A stretch of 6,156 nt of DNA, taken from Kaftiobacterium sp035693805. GTDB taxonomy: Bacteria > Sysuimicrobiota > Sysuimicrobiia > Sysuimicrobiales > Kaftiobacteriaceae. A program made the position numbers and the translations under genes. The notes beneath the pieces were generated by a model. The model had not been told where the DNA came from. It was given only the letters and a program-made list of their open reading frames with translations, and did no database searches. Shown piece by piece: positions 4,082 to 6,156 of the stretch. How positions within the stretch are numbered: the stretch's first letter is position 1; each line of letters starts with the position of its first letter. The stretch spans positions 1-6,156 of the forward strand of contig DASSGA010000158.1 of the NCBI GenBank assembly GCA_035693805.1, given 5' to 3'.

Positions 4082-6156
4082 TCATGGGCGGCTGGACTCG
4101 CATCCGGCGCGGAGATTCATGGGCGGCGGAAAGCCAGCGCGCGGCTGGGCAAGGACGTTGTGATCGGGGAAGATGTGTATCGTGCACCAAGGGTCCAGTT
4201 GAGGCGGTGGTACTGAGCGCGGTGGTTCGCGCGGGGCCTGCGCCTGGGCGGCGCTGAGCGCGCTCTGCGCCGCCTGCTGGAGCTCCGCCGCCTTCTGCTG
4301 TGCCCGCGCCACCAGGCGGTTGGCCTCGTCAACCGCCTCCTGGGCGAGCCGCTTGGCGCGCTCCAGGTCTTCGATGAAGCTCTCGATCCGGTCGAGGGTC
4401 TCGGACACCAGGTCCGGCGCGTCGTCCAGCTCGACGCCCACCGCCTTGAGGAGGTCGACCAGCTCCACGACGCCGAACAGCTTCGGAAGGGCGGAGCCGA
4501 GGAACTGGGCCGGATCGAAGTCCCCGGTCGCCACCGAGGCCAGGTCGTTGACCGTGCCTTTCAGCCGTGAGAGCCCGCCGATCGCCACGTTGGGCTGGAT
4601 GAACCCGCCCGCCTTGTCCGAGCCCGACGGCGAGCCCTGCCCGAACGACATGACCTTCGGCGTGTCGGGCACGACCGTGAACGGCTCGCCGGCGACCTGG
4701 TCCCGCACGAGCTGCGCCCAGACCTCGCCCGCGTTGTTCGGCCCGCCGAACCCGTGGTCGAGATACTCCTGGAAGAAGGCGATCCGCGTCGGGCCGACCC
4801 CGGAGAGCTGCTCGACGGCGTCGATGGTGACGTCGGCCGACACCATGGTCGGCGTGGAGCCCCCCACGAACGGCGTCGCGTCGAAGGTGACCACGTCGGT
4901 CTTGGCTACCGTGTCGCCGCCCTTCCGGACCGCGGCGTACGCCACCTTCTGGCCGCTGAAGGCCACCCGCGCGTGAGGCTTCCACGCGTCGCGGATGTCT
5001 CCCGCGTCCGCGTACTGCTCGGCCACCCAGACCAGCGGCGTCGTGACGCGAAGGGGCCGGTCCTCCTTGTCGCGCAGGTGGAGGATGAACTGGAATGGCG
5101 CGTTGTCGACCTGGGGAACGAAGCGGGTGTTCTGCCCTTGTCCCAGATCGGGCGACAGCGTGGGCGTCACGATGGGCGCCACGCGGATCTCGGTGATGGG
5201 AAAGTCCGGGGCCGAGTAGCGGAGCAGCGGCTGCTTGATGATCAGGAACTTCCGCTGGAACAGTCCCGCCACCGAGGGCGACGCGTCCTTCATCTTGCGC
5301 TCGGTCAGCTTGACCAGGCTGGCCCGATGACCGAACGGGAACAAGTAGCCGGGATAGACGACCTTGACGAACTGATCGCGCCCCATCGGGGCGATGTGCT
5401 CCCAGGACTCGATGGAGAGCTTGCCGATCTCCGAGTAAGGAAGCGTGGTCCAGGCGCCGATCGCGTCGAGCCAGGCCCCGGCGGCGGACAGGTAGAGCTT
5501 GCGTGCGTCCACCGGCTCGGGCGCGATCGGACCCCCGTCCTCGTCGAGCCAGGTCTCGGCGCTCTGCCGCACCAGGATGTGCCGGTCGGCCGAGTCGAGC
5601 GACATGCGGAACGGGACGTCCGAGTGCAGCGGATCCACGGTCGCCCAGTTGGTGAACAGGTCCCGGTCCCGGGCCCAGATGGCCCGGATGATCCGCTGGA
5701 AGGTGGAGGTCTCGTTGACGGTGGTCTCTCCGTCCCCCGACGTCTGGCGGACCCCGAGGCGGGTGTGCCAGAGCTCCACGCGATCTTGGGCGGCGCCGGC
5801 GCCGACGGGCGTATTCGAGTGGGCCCAGCCGCCATAGGCGCTCGGGCTCACGATCAAGCGGTACGGCACCTCGATCGCGGTCTCGAACTGACCGGGTTCC
5901 CGGCTCAGCTTGGGACGGCGCGGGCGCGGGCGCGGGATCACGACGTCGCCTCCCAGGATCCCGCCCGGCCGGGTCACCGGTGCCATCTCGAACGTGCGGC
6001 CCCCGATCCGCACCTCGGCGCGACTCGGCGCTCCGGCCCCGAAGGACGTCCCGGCGGCGCCCACGGCGCCCAGACGCGTGGCGATCGCCCGGGCGACCCG
6101 CCGGTCCCTCATGACCTCGTTCAGCCCACGGATCGTGGCGGCGCTTGCCGCCCGCC
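4082..6156 (-). CDS. Large conserved-looking protein of unknown function, 5' end beyond the window
   Basis: At least 690 residues are encoded, and the frame stays open to the right edge. The first ATG inside is at 6112, but 14 in-frame codons precede it without a stop, so the true start is probably outside. Numbering from ATG 6112: RIGGRTFEM (35-43), a Pro/Arg run (59-67), FETAIEVPYRLIVSP (76-90), GGWAHS (94-99), ELWHTRLG (113-120), SWEHIAPMGRDQFVKVV (236-252) and LFPFGHRASLVKLTERK (257-273). These read like strongly conserved motifs; I associate them with very large uncharacterised bacterial proteins but can name no function. The central part is mixed alpha/beta. Residues 571-626 form an Ala/Glu/Gln/Arg-rich helix likely to be a coiled coil, followed by a Pro-rich tail (627-676) ending AGCESSRP. 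No signal peptide, membrane helix or enzyme motif is visible. The abrupt tail could be the natural end or the result of an upstream frameshift. It is about 310 bp from the lipoprotein gene and has no visible link to the operator sites. Confidence 0.85.
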   Translation of the reverse strand, partial: RAASAATIRGLNEVMRDRRVARAIATRLGAVGAAGTSFGAGAPSRAEVRIGGRTFEMAPVTRPGGILGGDVVIPRPRPRRPKLSREPGQFETAIEVPYRLIVSPSAYGGWAHSNTPVGAGAAQDRVELWHTRLGVRQTSGDGETTVNETSTFQRIIRAIWARDRDLFTNWATVDPLHSDVPFRMSLDSADRHILVRQSAETWLDEDGGPIAPEPVDARKLYLSAAGAWLDAIGAWTTLPYSEIGKLSIESWEHIAPMGRDQFVKVVYPGYLFPFGHRASLVKLTERKMKDASPSVAGLFQRKFLIIKQPLLRYSAPDFPITEIRVAPIVTPTLSPDLGQGQNTRFVPQVDNAPFQFILHLRDKEDRPLRVTTPLVWVAEQYADAGDIRDAWKPHARVAFSGQKVAYAAVRKGGDTVAKTDVVTFDATPFVGGSTPTMVSADVTIDAVEQLSGVGPTRIAFFQEYLDHGFGGPNNAGEVWAQLVRDQVAGEPFTVVPDTPKVMSFGQGSPSGSDKAGGFIQPNVAIGGLSRLKGTVNDLASVATGDFDPAQFLGSALPKLFGVVELVDLLKAVGVELDDAPDLVSETLDRIESFIEDLERAKRLAQEAVDEANRLVARAQQKAAELQQAAQSALSAAQAQAPREPPRSVPPPQLDPWCTIHIFPDHNVLAQPRAGFPPPMNLRAGCESSRP

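Noticed and set aside
1..6156. CRISPR array, tRNA/rRNA or insertion sequence
   Set aside because: No regularly spaced direct repeats, no cloverleaf or rRNA-like sequence, and no transposase or terminal inverted repeats were seen on either strand.

Overview
The window is GC-rich, with strong G/C preference at third codon positions, bacterial start signals and a NarL-type two-component pair. It looks like a piece of a high-GC soil or sediment bacterium (for example Rokubacteria/NC10-, Gemmatimonadota- or Acidobacteria-like). That placement is an impression from protein style, not a proven assignment.

Left half (1-2554, + strand): a short regulatory region (1-209) carries two 16-bp palindromes. 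It is followed by a tight four-gene operon: a 103-residue protein with a conserved-looking CPPFC tail; a seven-helix membrane protein; a one-helix histidine kinase of the HisKA_3/HPK7 type; and a NarL/FixJ-type response regulator. The gaps and overlaps (7-nt gap, 94-bp overlap, 4-bp ATGA overlap) indicate co-translation. The kinase has almost no extracytoplasmic part, so the membrane protein beside it is the natural candidate for its sensor.

Middle (2555-3767): a gene-free stretch contains a short reading frame resembling the last helix of a receiver domain, probably a relic. It is followed on the - strand by a small GIY-YIG-like protein whose expected catalytic Glu position is Ala. Upstream of that, on the same strand, lies a probable lipoprotein/exported protein of about 209 residues.

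The main signal is a shared operator. The palindrome CTACCACTAGTGGTAG lies directly against a plausible -35 box of the lipoprotein gene (3830-3845), and two variants of the same palindrome (49-64 and 73-88) lie in front of the two-component operon. The half-sites fit the NarL heptamer consensus TACYNMT. The simplest model is a self-contained circuit: the membrane protein and kinase sense something, and the response regulator binds this palindrome to control its own operon and the lipoprotein/GIY-YIG unit.

Right part (3768-6156): about 310 bp of promoter and non-coding DNA, then the 3' portion of a very large - strand gene of unknown function that runs off the right edge. It ends in a coiled coil and a proline-rich tail.
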